Of a DNA stretch of 64,000 nucleotides, positions 11,390-22,559 are shown one piece after another. The stretch comes from Desmodus rotundus (Eukaryota; Chordata; Mammalia; Chiroptera; Phyllostomidae), in contig NC_071389.1 of the NCBI RefSeq assembly GCF_022682495.2, positions 14,313,199 through 14,377,198 on the forward strand, read 5' to 3'. Position numbers and translations under genes: made by a program. Every line of letters begins with the position of its first letter. Position 1 is the stretch's first letter. The notes under the pieces are model-generated. The model was not told the DNA's origin, ran no database searches, and saw nothing but the letters and a program-made list of their open reading frames with translations.

Positions 11390-11570
11390 GACCTGGGAAG
11401 TGTGTCTCAGTGGATTGAGCGTGGGCCTGAGAACCAAAGGGTTGACAGTTGGATTCCCAGTCAGTGCACATGCCTGATTGTGGCCAAGGTCCCCAGTAGG
11501 GGGCGTGCGAGAGGCAACCACACATTGATGTTTCCCTCTCTAAAAACAAATTTAAAAAATCTTTAAAAAT
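11390..11570 (+). mobile_element. VES-type SINE, shortened
   Basis: The head is ACCTGGGAAGTGTGTCTC and most of the CT-rich tract is missing. A perfect duplication ATGTTTAATATTA is at 11377-11389 and 11571-11583. Confidence 0.9.
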
Positions 11571-11889
11571 ATGTTTAATATTATTAAACAGTAAGGAATC
11601 AAAAAACTTGAGTACATAATGAGTGACTGGGCAGATGTGAAAAAGAATCAAGGATAACTTTGGAAGTAAAAAATAAAGTCATTGAAAAAAGAAGCCCTTA
11701 AGGGCAGGTTAAAGAGCACCCAACACCTGTTGAAAGGCATTGGTCTGGAAGGCAGCTCCAAAGGGATCTCTCAGGATGCAGCATAGGAGATAAAGAGATG
11801 GAAAACCTGAAGGAGAGCTTATGAGACATGAAGGATTGAATGAAAAGTTTAAATATATCTAGCTGGCATTTCAAAAGGGAAGAATAGAA

Positions 11890-12270
11890 TTGTCAGTGGG
11901 CACTGGGGAGGCCGTATGCAAAGAGATGATTGTGGAGAATCGCCCAGAATTCTCCTGGATGTGACTCTTCAGATTCAGCAACCAGTGAACTCCAAGCAGA
12001 ATTTAAAAAACGAAGTAAGTCTACATTTACAGATCATTTACAGATATCATAATAAAACTCCAGAACACCAAAGACAAAGAGAAAAAATTCAAAGCAATCA
12101 GAAAGATGCCATATGTGCAAAGGAATCATAATTACATTCAGAAGCAGATTTCCCAATAGCAACAATAGTAGCCAGAAGATAAAGGGAAAAAACCTAAACT
12201 GTCACTCAGAATGAAGAAATAGAAATAGAATTTGGAACTAAATGGTAACGGAAAAATATAATATAGATTC
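11890..12270 (+). mobile_element. Old L1 ORF1-region fragment
   Basis: AAACTCCAGAACACCAAAGACAAAGAG, then a degraded ATTTCCCAATAGCAACAATAGTAGCCAG block, resemble ancient L1 sequence. The reading frame is broken. Confidence 0.5.
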
Positions 12271-12495
12271 TGTATTTTTAAAAAAGAAATAGAATTGTCC
12301 ACTAACAGGCCTGAGCTGAAGGAACATCTATAGACCATCAGGAAAATGAAATTCTTCACAGAGAGAAGAACAGAAAAGCAAGAAGAAATTGTGAGCAAGT
12401 AAGTTGATAAATGTATAAGTAAATTTTAAAAGGTGTGTATAAGGCCATAATAATAATAATTATGACTGATTTGGAGGGTATAAGAACAAAGTGGA

Positions 12496-12718
12496 GTCCT
12501 GGCTAGTGTGGCCCAGTGAGCTGAGCACCAGTCTGCGGATGAAAAAGTTGCAGGTTTGATTCCCCGTCAGGGCACACGCCTGGGTTGTGGGCCAGGTCAC
12601 CAGTAGGGGGCATGTGAGAGGCAACTGATGGATGTTTCTCTCACACGTCAATGTTTCTCTCCCTTTCTTACTCCCTCCCTTCCCCTCTCTTTAAAAATAA
12701 ATAAATAAAATCTTAAAA
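12496..12718 (+). mobile_element. VES-type SINE
   Basis: The head is GTCCTGGCTAGTGTGGCCC, the B-box region is AGGTTTGATTCCC, and the tail is AAATAAATAAATAAAATCTT. Confidence 0.9.
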
Positions 12719-12849
12719 ATATATAAATTGGGAGTAAAATTGTGAATGATAGTAACACAAGCCAAGAGAGAGATGAACAGAGTTGAGGCTGTATTTAGGA
12801 AGTGAATGTAGGTGTTGATCTAATTTAGGCTTTTCAAAATCAGTCATTG

Positions 12850-13545
12850 TCTCTTACCCCATTGCCTGCAGTATTAACTGGGCTCCCTGCTTTTAGCCAG
12901 ACCCATCTTGAGCCTAATTTCAACACAGTTGCCAGACTGATCCTTTAAAAATGTGTCAGATCATACCACCGTCCCAACTCTGCAAAGGTCCCATTCCATT
13001 CATGTAAAATCCAGACTACTTACAGTGGTCTAGAAGGTTTCATGTGTTCTGGCACCGTTACCTCTCTGACCCCCCTACTACCAAGCTTCCGCTGGGCAAC
13101 CAGCGTGAGCCATGCCACCCTTCTGACGGACCCAAACTCCTACCACAGAGCCTTTGTGCTGGCTGCTCCTTCTGCCTGGACACTCTTTCCCTAGACACAT
13201 GCTCTGCTCAGTCTCTTACCTTCTACAATTTTGGGCTCAAATTTTACCTTTTCGATCTCCCCTACCACATTATGAAATATAGCAGCTCACTCCGCCCTCC
13301 TGCTCTTGTGGTCCCCCTCACTCTATTGTTTCTTCACAGCACTTATCACCTTCTAACATATAGTTTACCCTACACAACTTACCTATTTATTATGTTCATT
13401 GTTCACCGTCTGTTTGTTCCCCTAGAATTTAAGTCCCATAAGGTCAACGAGCTGACTCTTTTCTTCACTGATATAAGGGCTTAGAATAGGACCTGGTACA
13501 CAATAGCAACTCAATAAATGCTTGTGAAGTCGAATTGAAATGACA
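12850..13545 (+). mobile_element. L2 LINE, long 3' copy
   Basis: CTTCTGCCTGGACACTCTTTCCC, then CTTCACAGCACTTATCACC, then AGAATTTAAGTCCCATAAGG and CAACTCAATAAATGCTTGTG, follow the L2 3' end in order. A 134-bp part of it (13341-13474) is copied at 14742-14875. Confidence 0.75.
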
Positions 13546-13640
13546 TGGAATTTTGAGTAATTTTAGCATTCCTTTCTCAGAGGTTGACAGATTAAGCAGG
13601 CATTATACTAATTAATAGGATGTATAAAATTTGAACATTT

Positions 13641-13850
13641 GCCTTGGCTGGTGTGGCTCAGTGGGTTGAGTACCAGCCTGCAAACTGAAAGCTCGTTAGT
13701 TCGATTCCCAGTCAGGGCACCTGCCTGGGTTGCGGGCCAGGTCCCCAGTGGGGGCGAGTGAGGGGCAATCAACCAAGGTATCTCTTGCATATTGATGATT
13801 CTCTCCCCCTCTCATTCCCTTCCCTTTTCTAAAATGTAAATAAATAAAAT
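13641..13850 (+). mobile_element. VES-type SINE
   Basis: The head is GCCTTGGCTGGTGTGGCTC, the B box is TAGTTCGATTCCC, and the tail is AAATAAATAAAATATTTTTT. Confidence 0.9.
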
Positions 13851-14104
13851 ATTTTTTAAAACCTCACAACTTTATTTAATAAAGTTTGAATCTTTTATTT
13901 ACACTCAAAACAGAATTTATTATAATTATTTTGGCGCCCATTTAAATTTTGCACCCTGTCTGGCTCTGGTGCTCAGGGAGGGGAAGTTGGCACCAGAGAG
14001 ACCTGTGGCTTCCTGAATGGTGGCTTCATGGTGTGTGGTGAGAAGACCTTCCCAGCATTTTCAAGTCTCCCCTCACGAGGACCTCCGGGGTGTGCATACC
14101 CTCC

Positions 14105-14225
14105 TCTGATAGAGGAAGAAGGGAGCTCTCTGGGCTCCCTATCTGTAAAATGGGGATAACCACGATGACCCACTTTTACAGACAATTCATGAGGATTAAG
14201 TGAACTAATATATAACATGTATTTG
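14105..14225 (+). mobile_element. MIR SINE fragment
   Basis: TATCTGTAAAATGGGGATAACC followed by CATGAGGATTAAGTGAACTAATATA is the MIR 3' half. Confidence 0.65.
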
Positions 14226-14527
14226 GATGAGAGCCTGACCCTGGGGATAGCTAGTCCTCATTTGGACCTGGCCCAGGATGACCCGGTTATTTAAGCGTGG
14301 ACACTGGGATCCGACAGCAGTTCTGTCTACAGCCATGCTGTCAAGGCGGCTCGTCTGCACTGCGATGTGCCTTAAGCGTAGAATATGCACCAGATCTCAA
14401 AGACAGCATGGAAAAGACAGTGTAAGATGTCTCATCATAATTTTTTATATTGATTACACGTCGAAATGATGGTATTTTGGACACATTGGACTAAACATTT
14501 ATCTTGCATGTCTCTCTTTATTTATTT

Positions 14528-14716
14528 ATTTAAAGATTTAATTTATTTATTTTTAGACAGAGAGGAAGGGAAGAAGAGAGGGGGAGAAACGTCAATGTGT
14601 GGTTGCCTCTCACATGCCCGCACCCGCAATCTAGGCATGTGCCCTGACTGGGAATCGAACCATCGACCCTTTGGTTCGCAGTCTAGTGCTCAACCCACTG
14701 AGCCACACCAGCCAGG
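14528..14716 (-). mobile_element. VES-type SINE
   Basis: Minus-strand copy with duplications TCTTTATTTATTT at 14515-14527 and 14717-14729. Confidence 0.88.
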
Positions 14717-14741
14717 TCTTTATTTATTTTTTAAAGTGGTT

Positions 14742-14875
14742 ACTTATCATCTTCTAACATATAGTTTACCCTACATAACTTACCTATTTATCATGTTCAT
14801 TGTTCATTGTCTGTTTGTTCCCCCTAGAATTTAAGTTCCATAAGGTCAACGAGCTGACTCTTTTCTTCAATGATA
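14742..14875 (+). repeat. Local copy of an L2 segment (partner 13341-13474)
   Basis: Apart from a few substitutions and a one-base indel, this matches the L2 segment at 13341-13474 over about 134 bp. Unrelated L2 copies differ far more than this. The rest of the L2 is absent on either side, so this is a duplicated piece and not a second L2 insertion. It starts 12 bp after the right duplication of the neighbouring SINE. Confidence 0.8.
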
Positions 14876-14879
14876 ATCA

Positions 14880-15585
14880 ATAGAAAATCTTAAATGACAT
14901 AGTCTCATGTTACATCTTTATGAGACAGCGCTGCCACCGACAGCCAGGGCGGAACAGATTCCCCCGCAGCCACTGCAGACAGCCGCAGTCTGCTCGCCCG
15001 GATGCCTCCCCAGTCCCCAGGTAGTCTGCTTCCCTGCACCCCTGCCCCGAGGTTCCTTTCCCTGACTCTTCCTTCCTCACCTTCCTTCTGGGCCCATCTT
15101 TTGTCCAGGAAAGTTTTCCCCATCCCGGTCACACGACAAGCTCCTAGCCTTCTCTGCCCATCTTGCAGCCGTTCTGCATCAATGAGTCTTGTCTCCAACC
15201 AGATTAATAATTGCACTGACCGAAATTTGTATGGAATTTAAATTCTACAGAGTATTTTTTCACAGCCATAGTCGAATGCCGTCCACACAACTCTGTGACA
15301 GTAAGAATGGTGGTCACTGTCGTTTCATAACGAGGGCTGAGAGGTGTTAAACCTTGACAGCTTGTCAAGGTCCGGGACTGAGCCTTCACTGTTTCTGGGT
15401 CTTCAGAGCCCGGTGCGAAAAGCCCACTGTGTGGTGTGCGCCCAGTAACTGCTTCTGCACGACAACCATTTAGCTGGAAGGGGCCGTCTCAAATGGAGCA
15501 GACCCCTGAGCGTGTAAGGGGCGGGGAGCACACCGCGTAGGGTCCCATCTCAGCAGGTGGCCTGTTCAACATACCGAACGCCTTG
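14880..15585. other. CNR2 upstream DNA, nothing recognised
   Basis: Moderately GC-rich unique sequence with short overlapping open frames on both strands and no recognisable product. A partial MIR tail (CACCTGTAAAATGGG) follows at about 15595-15650. Confidence 0.35.
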
Positions 15586-15820
15586 TTTCCCCCCATTTCT
15601 CACCTGTAAAATGGGTTTTTGTGAATATGTAGGTAAATTAATATAATACATAGAAACACTTATTTTTCTAATTAGGAGCATCTTCAAATGGGATAGTGCA
15701 CCTACTTCGCGAGCTTGTTAAGAATGATATGCCTGGCACATCAGAGTGGTCGCCGAACGGCAGCCCTTATTATAATCCAGTTTGTTTGCTTTTTTAATTT
15801 TAGGAGAGCAGAATGCTTTT

Positions 15821-16040
15821 CTAAAATTAAAAAAAAAAATTTATCCTCACTGAGGACATGTTTTCATTGCTTTGAGAGAGAGAGGGGGCGGGGAGAAATA
15901 TCAATCAGCTGCCCCTTGTACGCACCCCGGCTGGGGATGGAACCCGCAACCTGGGTGTGTGCCCTGACCAGGAATTCAACCCACGACCTTTTGGTCTATG
16001 GGATGATGCTCCAACCAACTGAGCCACATTGACCGGGGCA
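15821..16040 (-). mobile_element. VES-related SINE
   Basis: A 16-bp perfect duplication AGAGCAGAATGCTTTT flanks it (15805-15820 and 16041-16056). On plus it ends CCAACTGAGCCACATTGACCGGGGC. The B-box region is changed (GAATTCAACCC), so it belongs to a diverged subfamily or is older. Confidence 0.9.
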
Positions 16041-16194
16041 AGAGCAGAATGCTTTTTACACTTGATGGGACCCCAATTTACAAATCAGGTACCTCCCAGT
16101 CCATGACATCTCTGTGCTACCTTGAAGGCAGCCCAGGTAGGTTCTGTCGTCGAGCTCTGGGCTCCAAGAAACAGATTGAAAACCTCTGATTTAA

Positions 16195-16320
16195 TCCAAC
16201 TCCATCATTTTACCATTGAGAAAACAGTCCGAGGATGGGGATGAATTAGCGGCACAGCTGGAACTGGATTCGACAGCCCCTAAGTCACAAGACAAAACTC
16301 TTGTGCCGTAAGTGCCAAGA
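16195..16320 (-). mobile_element. MIR SINE fragment
   Basis: CCATTGAGAAAACAGTCCGAGGATGGGG and GCGGCACAGCTGGAACTGGATTCG match the reverse complement of MIR. Confidence 0.5.
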
Positions 16321-16473
16321 TGACCCTACACAGACAAGCTGACGGGCGACTTTCTCTGAGACAAAGGTTCTCTGCTGAATGTTGGCAAGATCACACCTGA
16401 GCTGACACAGGAAATGCAGCTACTGAGTTCTCAGCCCTGGTCACGAATGAGTGATAGGCATGTGGGCCATTCT

Positions 16474-16524
16474 CTGCTCCCACACTTTCTCCGCTCCCAC
16501 ACTTTCACTGCTCCCACACTTTCA
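16474..16524. repeat. 3 x 17-bp tandem repeat
   Basis: Units CTGCTCCCACACTTTCT, CCGCTCCCACACTTTCA and CTGCTCCCACACTTTCA are contiguous and differ by one or two bases. Confidence 0.92.
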
Positions 16525-16969
16525 CCTTGACACTTCTGGAAGCTTCCTCCTTGCCCCCTGCTGCCCCCCTCTGTCCCAACCGTCTTCTCATATTTCCCTT
16601 AGAAAACAGCCCCTCCCCGCATCAGAGAATGGCTTACTCCATGCAGAGTCCAGCCTAGAACAGGGATGTCTGGGGTGGGGGTGGCCACATTTGTGCCTCA
16701 CCCAGCCCCGAATGGCCACCAACCTGTGACTGTTGTCCAAATTAGGTCAGGGCACAAAATCTGGGCATTTGGGTGGAGGTCCTAAACAGACATCATCAGA
16801 GAACAACAGAACGCAGAGAGCCACAGGAAAACCAGCTCCCTGCCTGCCTTGCCTCCGGGCAGACAGACACCCTCCTGGAGCCAGAACATCTGGCTTCTAG
16901 ACAGAGTCTTCCTCGGGGCAAAGCCTCATCTGAATGCCCAGCACGGAGAGAGACTGGCTGTTTGATGCC

Positions 16970-17095
16970 CTGTGCAGTTGCTCTTGTTCCACCTCTGCCT
17001 CGTCACGTGACTTTGGGCAAGTCCCTTCAACTTTCTCAGTCCCCTTTCTCATTTGTGAGATGACAATGACAATACCTGTCCCGTTCCTCCACCAG
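16970..17095 (+). mobile_element. MIR SINE carrying a GTCACGTGAC site
   Basis: TTTGGGCAAGTCCCTTCAACTTTC and CTCATTTGTGAGATGACAATG are MIR. At 17002-17011 base changes in the MIR have produced the palindrome GTCACGTGAC, the consensus of the TFEB/MITF-family CLEAR element. Confidence 0.6.
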
Positions 17096-17099
17096 GGCT

Positions 17100-17785
17100 T
17101 TGAAACCCAGTGCACAGGTAGGCTGCGATGGGATGGCAGTCCTTCCAAAGTGCATGTAAGACTTTATTTCTGTGCATTTGCTAGGTGGAAAGGGTTCAGA
17201 CATTTTCATCAGTGTGCCACTGCAGGTCCAAGTATGAAGAGCCACTGAGGCAGGCAGGAACATTTTGTGACCTGGCACCCTACAAATGTGAGATTCAAAG
17301 AGCATCAACCAACCAACCAGGCGCTTTCCCCACCTAAGAAAAATGCCAAAGCCCCACCCGAGGCTCTCCTCCCAGAGAAGGTGTCCACGCTGCCATGGGT
17401 GTTCAGGGATGTCGCCTGGAGACCTGACTCAGGCTGAGCATCTGCGAAGGGAACTTAGAGGGCTCTGGAAACCGCTCAGAAAAAGGTGCCCTGGGGGTTT
17501 TTCTGACCTGAAGTGAAACTGTGAAGTAAAACAACGCAGTGCTCACAGGTGGCCCCACCATTACTACTATGTTTAAAGCCTGAAGGCACCAGGGACATGG
17601 TCGGTGAGAAGGAGCATGCCCCTTCCCCGGAGGCTACTACACCTCCAACAGGAAGCTGAGGTTCAAGGCTGAGGGCCATTATTTTTATCTCTGACTGTGA
17701 ATGTGGAGGCCTGTTTTTCAGTCCCTGTTCTGCTACGGAGTGACTTCAGGAAGGTCCCTTCTCCTTTCTGGGTCTTTCTTTTCTC
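17100..17785. other. Unassigned, no gene seen
   Basis: Unique-looking sequence without a recognisable repeat or exon. Short open frames on both strands have no family resemblance. Confidence 0.35.
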
Positions 17786-17787
17786 CT

Positions 17788-19957
17788 GTTTATTTTTTTA
17801 TTTTTTAAATACATTTTATTGATTATGTTATTACAGTTGTCCTGTTTTTTTCTCCCCTTTATTCCTCTCTGCCTTGTATCCCACCTCCCACTGACGTTCC
17901 CCCACCTTAGTTCATTTCCATGGGTCATACATATAAGTTCTTTGGCTTCTCCGTTTCCCATACTATTTAACCTCCCCCTGTCTATTTTGTACCTACCATT
18001 TGTGTTTCTTATTCCCTGTACCTTTTCCCCATTCTCACCCCTCCCCCTCCCCGCAGATAACCCTCCATGTGGTCTCTATTTCTGTGATTCTGTTCTTATT
18101 ATAGTTGTTTGCTTAGTTTGTTTTTGTTTTTGTTCTTTTAGGTTCAGTTGTTGATAGTTGTGAGTTTGTTGTCATTTTACTGTTTGTATTTTTGATCTTC
18201 TTCTTTTTCTTAGATAAGTCCTTTTAACATTTCATATAATAAGGGCTTGCTGATGATGAATTCTTTTAACTTGACCTTTTCTGGGAAGCACTTTATCTGC
18301 CCTTCCATTCTAAATGATAGCTTTGCTGGATAGAGCAATCTTGGGTGTAGGTCCTTGCCTTTCATTACTTTGAATACTTCTTTCCAACCCCTTCTTGACT
18401 GTAAGATTTCTTTTGAGAAATCTAGTCTAATGGGAACTCCGTTGTAGGTAACTGTCTTCTTTGCTTTTGCTGCTTTTAAGATTCTCTTTAGCCCTGGCTA
18501 GTGTAGCTCAGTGGATTGAGCACGGGCTGTGAACCAAAGGGTCACTGGTTCGATTCCCAGTCAGGGCACATGCCTGGGTTTCGGGCCAGGTCCCCAGTGG
18601 AGGCCATATGAGAGGCAACCACACATTGATGTTTCTCTCCCTCTCTTCCCTTCTGTCTAAAAATAAATAAATAAAATCTTAAAAAAGAAGATGCTTTATC
18701 TTTAATCTCGGGTAATGTAATTATGATGTGCCTTGGTGTGTGCTTCCTTGGGTCCCACTTCTTTGGGACTCTCTGAGCTTCCTGGACTTCCTGGAAGTCT
18801 CTTTCCTTTGCCAGATTAGGGAAGTTCTCCTTCATTATGTTTTTAAATAAGTTTTCAACTTCTTGCTCTTATTCTTCTCCTTCTGGTACCCCTATGATTC
18901 GGATGTTGGAACATTTAAAGCTGTCCTGGAGGTTTCTAAGCCTCTCCTCATTTTTTTGAATTCTTGTTTCTTCATTCTGTTCTGAATGTTTATTTCTTCC
19001 TTCTGCTCCAAACTGTTCATTTGATTCCCAGTTTCCTGCCCTTCACTGTCAGTTCCCTGTACATTGAGCCTCAGACTCCTCATCTATAAGACTTTCTCTA
19101 CTTCACTTTTCATAGCCTTCACTTTTCCCCTCTATTTTGTGACCATACTCCACCACTTCTGTGAGCATCCTGATTACCAGTGTTTTGAACTCTGCATCTG
19201 ATAGGTTGGCTATCTCTTCTTCACTTAGTTGTATTTTTTCTGGAGCTTAGATTTGTTCTTTCACTTGGGCCATATTTATTTCTTTGTCTTGGCACACCTG
19301 TTGTGTAGTAAAGGTGGAGTTTTAAGTATTCGCCAGGTCAGGGCAACCCAAATCACTGTGTTTTGGTGCTGTATGTGGGGGGAAGGGTCCAAGAGGGAAC
19401 AATGCTGCTTCTTCAGCTCTCTGCTGGCTTTTAGTCACTTCCTCCACTACGCACAGGCAAATTGGGCTCTTCTGGTACTGATTCCCAGTCGGATTGGTTT
19501 GTGTACGTTCTAGAACCCTGTCTCTCCAACGAACTCCCCTGTGAGGCTAGGAGTTTCTCCCGCTGCCTCAACCCCCACATATTTTTACAGGCAGAGGTTT
19601 TGAGGCTTTATTTCCCCGTGCTGGAACCTGGGTTGCATGGTCTGCCTAGCTCCCCTGTTGTTCCTCCCAGTTCATCTGCAAGTAAATGTGGGACCACTCA
19701 CTCTGTCAGCTGCCGCCTTGCCTGGTCCACCAGCCGCTGCCTTGCTGCGAGTCCTCCCCACCCCGGCTGCCTGTTTCCACCCCTCCTACTGGTCTGGATA
19801 AATGTTTCTTCTGTAACTCCTTGGTGGTTGTACTTCCATACAGTTCAATTTTCTGGCAGTTCTGGTTATTTTTTGTTTTTGAATTTGTTGTCCTTCTTTT
19901 GCTTGTACGAGAAGGCACGTGTATGTACCTATGCCTCCATCTTGGCCAGAAGTCTCT
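17788..19957 (-). mobile_element. Near full-length HAL1-like half-LINE, interrupted by a SINE
   Basis: Read on minus, it starts with GGCCAAGATGGAGGCATAGG at about 19950-19931, the usual L1 5' end type. It continues through a GC-richer 5' UTR, a broken ORF1, and a 3' UTR ending in an A-rich tail at about 17800. There is no ORF2. About 1.97 kb remains once the SINE at 18491-18690 is removed. ORF1 pieces can be read at about 18892-19083 and 18700-18835 (KENFPNLAKERDF, RVPKKWDPRKHTPRHIIITL). Frame breaks and the SINE make it non-coding. Confidence 0.82.
18491..18690 (+). mobile_element. VES-type SINE nested in HAL1
   Basis: The head is GCCCTGGCTAGTGTAGCTC, and it interrupts ORF1 of the element at 17788-19957. 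Flanks resemble AAGATTCTCTTTA on the left and AAGATGCTTTA on the right. Confidence 0.9.
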
Positions 19958-20024
19958 CTTTTTAAAGCAGTTTAAAGCAGGTGGGTTGACTGAGTGATTT
20001 CTTAGGTCTCCTCCAGGAAACTCA

Positions 20025-20235
20025 CTGTGTTGGATTCCAATGGCACAGGCTTTGCAACCAGACCTCTCTGGATTCAAATAAGGTCTGAACTTTATGGGAA
20101 GTGAGACTTTGGGCAAGTTACTTCACCTGCAAACCTGGAGAAATGCTACCCATATCACACTGTTGTGCAGACTCAGTGCTACACGTTTACTGAATTCATG
20201 GTGCTGTGCCTGGCTTACAGCACATGTCTAATGAA
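20025..20235 (+). mobile_element. MIR SINE, nearly full length
   Basis: CAGGCTTTGCAACCAGACCTC, then CTTTGGGCAAGTTACTTCACC, then GTGCTGTGCCTGGCTTACAGCACA run in MIR order. Confidence 0.7.
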
Positions 20236-20405
20236 AGGCAGGGAATCCTCAATAGTTAGTTTACAGGATTCTTACAGGATTCTGTGCTTGAATCTTGTCA
20301 GATCTTTGTCTGAGAGCTCAGACAGATAGAAACATCTCCACTCTTCCTCGGTGGACATTTAACCTCCATGAAGGCTGAACCATCACATTTTAAAAAAACC
20401 TGTTT

Positions 20406-20625
20406 GCCCTGGCTGGTGTGGCTCAGTGGATTAAGTGCTGGCCTGAGAACCAAAGGTTTGCTGACTCGATTCCCAGTCAGGGCACATGTCTGAGTTGCGG
20501 GCCAGGTCCCCAGTTTGGGGCATGCGAGAGGCAACCGCACATTGATGTTTCTCTCCCTCTCTTTCTCCCTCCCATCCCCTCTCTCTAAAAATAAATAAAT
20601 CAATAAAAATCTAAAAAAGTTAAAA
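20406..20625 (+). mobile_element. VES-type SINE
   Basis: Well-preserved copy: the A-box region is GTGTGGCTCAGTGG and the B-box region is GACTCGATTCCC, the internal RNA polymerase III signals inherited from its tRNA ancestor. A CT tract and AAATAAATAAATCAATAAAA tail follow. Confidence 0.93.
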
Positions 20626-20764
20626 AGTAAAATAACCCTGTTTGACCTGCATGAACAGTCCATCAGTAATGGACCAAGGTGACCCTCTTGACCTGCTTCC
20701 TAGAAGGCTGGGCTCTTGGCACTATGTTCATCCATGACAGGTGTGTCACGGGGACTTCATTCTA

Positions 20765-21065
20765 CATTTCCTTTCCTAGTCACCTTCTGTGCTTGGTAGC
20801 ACTTGGTTGCAATTGTAAGGAAGTTGGCTGGAGTTTGGAGTTGTAGGCTATGTTCCTTTGCCCAAATCTTAGCTATTTTCTCAGGGCCTATGTGAAAAGC
20901 CACCTCCTCCAGGAAGCTTCTCTGGTTTCTTCTTACCTCTCCAGGTGGATGAAACTCACTGAGTTCTACTGCATGGATCACTGTCTACTTTTTATTATTT
21001 GTGCCCATTTCTCATTTTGCTTCCTGTACTGTGAGTTCCTAATTTTGAGACTAGAATCTGGGTCA
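20765..21065 (+). mobile_element. L2 LINE 3' fragment
   Basis: CATGTGAAAAGCC-type text (TATGTGAAAAGCCACCTCCTCC) followed by AGGAAGCTTCTCTGGTTTCTTC and CTGTACTGTGAGTTCC is L2. Confidence 0.6.
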
Positions 21066-21069
21066 GGGA

Positions 21070-21676
21070 GTGGATACCTCTTTGTATTCTACTCCCTTTC
21101 ACACCAAAAATAGCCCACATGAGATTGTTGGTAGAGATCTTTTTGTGAGGGGCCTGAGCTAAGCAAAGCAGACCTGACGGAAATGCAACTCAACCCAGAA
21201 AAGTGAGGCTGTTGGATGGCCCCCAAGCCACCACTCCTCATTCCCAAGTCCAGGGCAGACATTGCTCGTCGGCCCCAGTCCTCATTCACACTAAGCTTGA
21301 CTGTGAGCTTCTCACCAGACTGCTCCTGACCCAAGCAACCAGACTTGCAGAAAAAGATGGGGACCACAGCGGCACATCTAAGGCATGAACTAGGAGGTTG
21401 GCACGCACATCCAGACTCTTTGACCTTGTGAACAGACCACCAAGATAGTCCTCCCTGAAATGGATTTGGCAAAGAAGTAGGACAGCACATGGGGAAAGCA
21501 ACTCAAAGTCCCTCCGGCGATATAAATCACAGAAGTTTATCCATGCCAGGCAAAATACGGGGAGAGATGCAAAGGGCTACCAAAGGGATTTTTTCCAAAC
21601 TGATTTCTTTAATGCACTCCTGGGATTTCCAGCACTTGAGCACGGGGCCTGGCACAAAGCAGGACGTTCAATATTT
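21070..21676. other. Unassigned, no gene seen
   Basis: Unique-looking sequence. Overlapping frames on both strands at 21089-21501 are short and resemble nothing known to me. Confidence 0.35.
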
Positions 21677-21692
21677 AAAATTGACTTATTGA

Positions 21693-21919
21693 CCCCTGAC
21701 TGGTGCGGCTCAGTGGATTGAGTGATGGCCTGTGAACTGAAAGGTCTCTGGCTGGTCAGGGCATATGCCTGGGTTGCAGGCTAGGTTCCCCAGCTGAGGG
21801 CATGCGAGAGACAACTGGTCCATGTATTTCTCACACATCAATGTTTCTCTCCCTCTCTTTCTTCCTCCCTTCCCGTCTCTCTAAAAATAAATAAATAAAA
21901 TCTTTAAAAATAAATAAAT
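21693..21919 (+). mobile_element. VES-type SINE with a doubled A-rich tail
   Basis: The 16-bp duplications at 21677-21692 and 21920-21935 (AAAATTGACTTATTGA, one mismatch) bracket it. The B box is deleted: the head jumps from AAAGGTCTCTGG to CTGGTCAGGGC. The tail contains two AAATAAATAAATAAAAT blocks. Confidence 0.92.
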
Positions 21920-21939
21920 AAAATGGACTTATTGAATGA

Positions 21940-22555
21940 ATGAACGAATATCTATTAGGAAAAAAGGAAACTGCTTCAGACAGATTTCTGTGTTTCTTTT
22001 TTCCACAGCTGCCAGGAAGCTCAGAGCTCAATGCAATGTAGGGTCATTTAAGGTTGATTCACTAATTGCTCCTTTTAGTGGTTTCTGAAATAAAATGCTT
22101 TGCTTTTATTTCAACTCCCTAATTCATAATATAGGCTACCTCCACTCCTTTTAGGAAAGAATTAGTAATTTACAGAATTAGGGTGAAAGATTATCGCTAA
22201 AGTCTCCTGTATAATTCCTCTCTCAAATGTCTATTGATAGTCACTAAAACCCAGTCCCCATGAGTCTGCCCTGTGGGGCTGAAGGATCCCATCCCAAGCC
22301 TGCTTCCCACCGCCATTCACCACCCAGAGGTCTGTAGGGTCACTACCTGATGTCTGGATTCACATCTATGGGGAACTGTTCCACATGTGGGAAATGTAGC
22401 CCAGCTCCCACTTGGAAAAGCCAGTGGGTGCGAGGTTTGGCAGGCAGGACCCACACCCACGGACAGGTTCTCCCATGGGGAATCAAGCCTGCATTGTACC
22501 TAGGCTGCTATGAGACTTGCTTTTGCTAAAACTCCCTCACCCTGGATTGAGTCAG
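21940..22555. other. Unassigned, no gene seen
   Basis: Unique-looking AT-rich then GC-richer sequence; nothing recognised. Confidence 0.35.
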
Positions 22556-22559
22556 CAAA

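Noticed and set aside
20406..20625. tRNA gene (A and B boxes present)
   Set aside because: The tRNA-like head belongs to a dispersed SINE with a CT tract and A-rich tail; no tRNA cloverleaf with acceptor pairing is supported.
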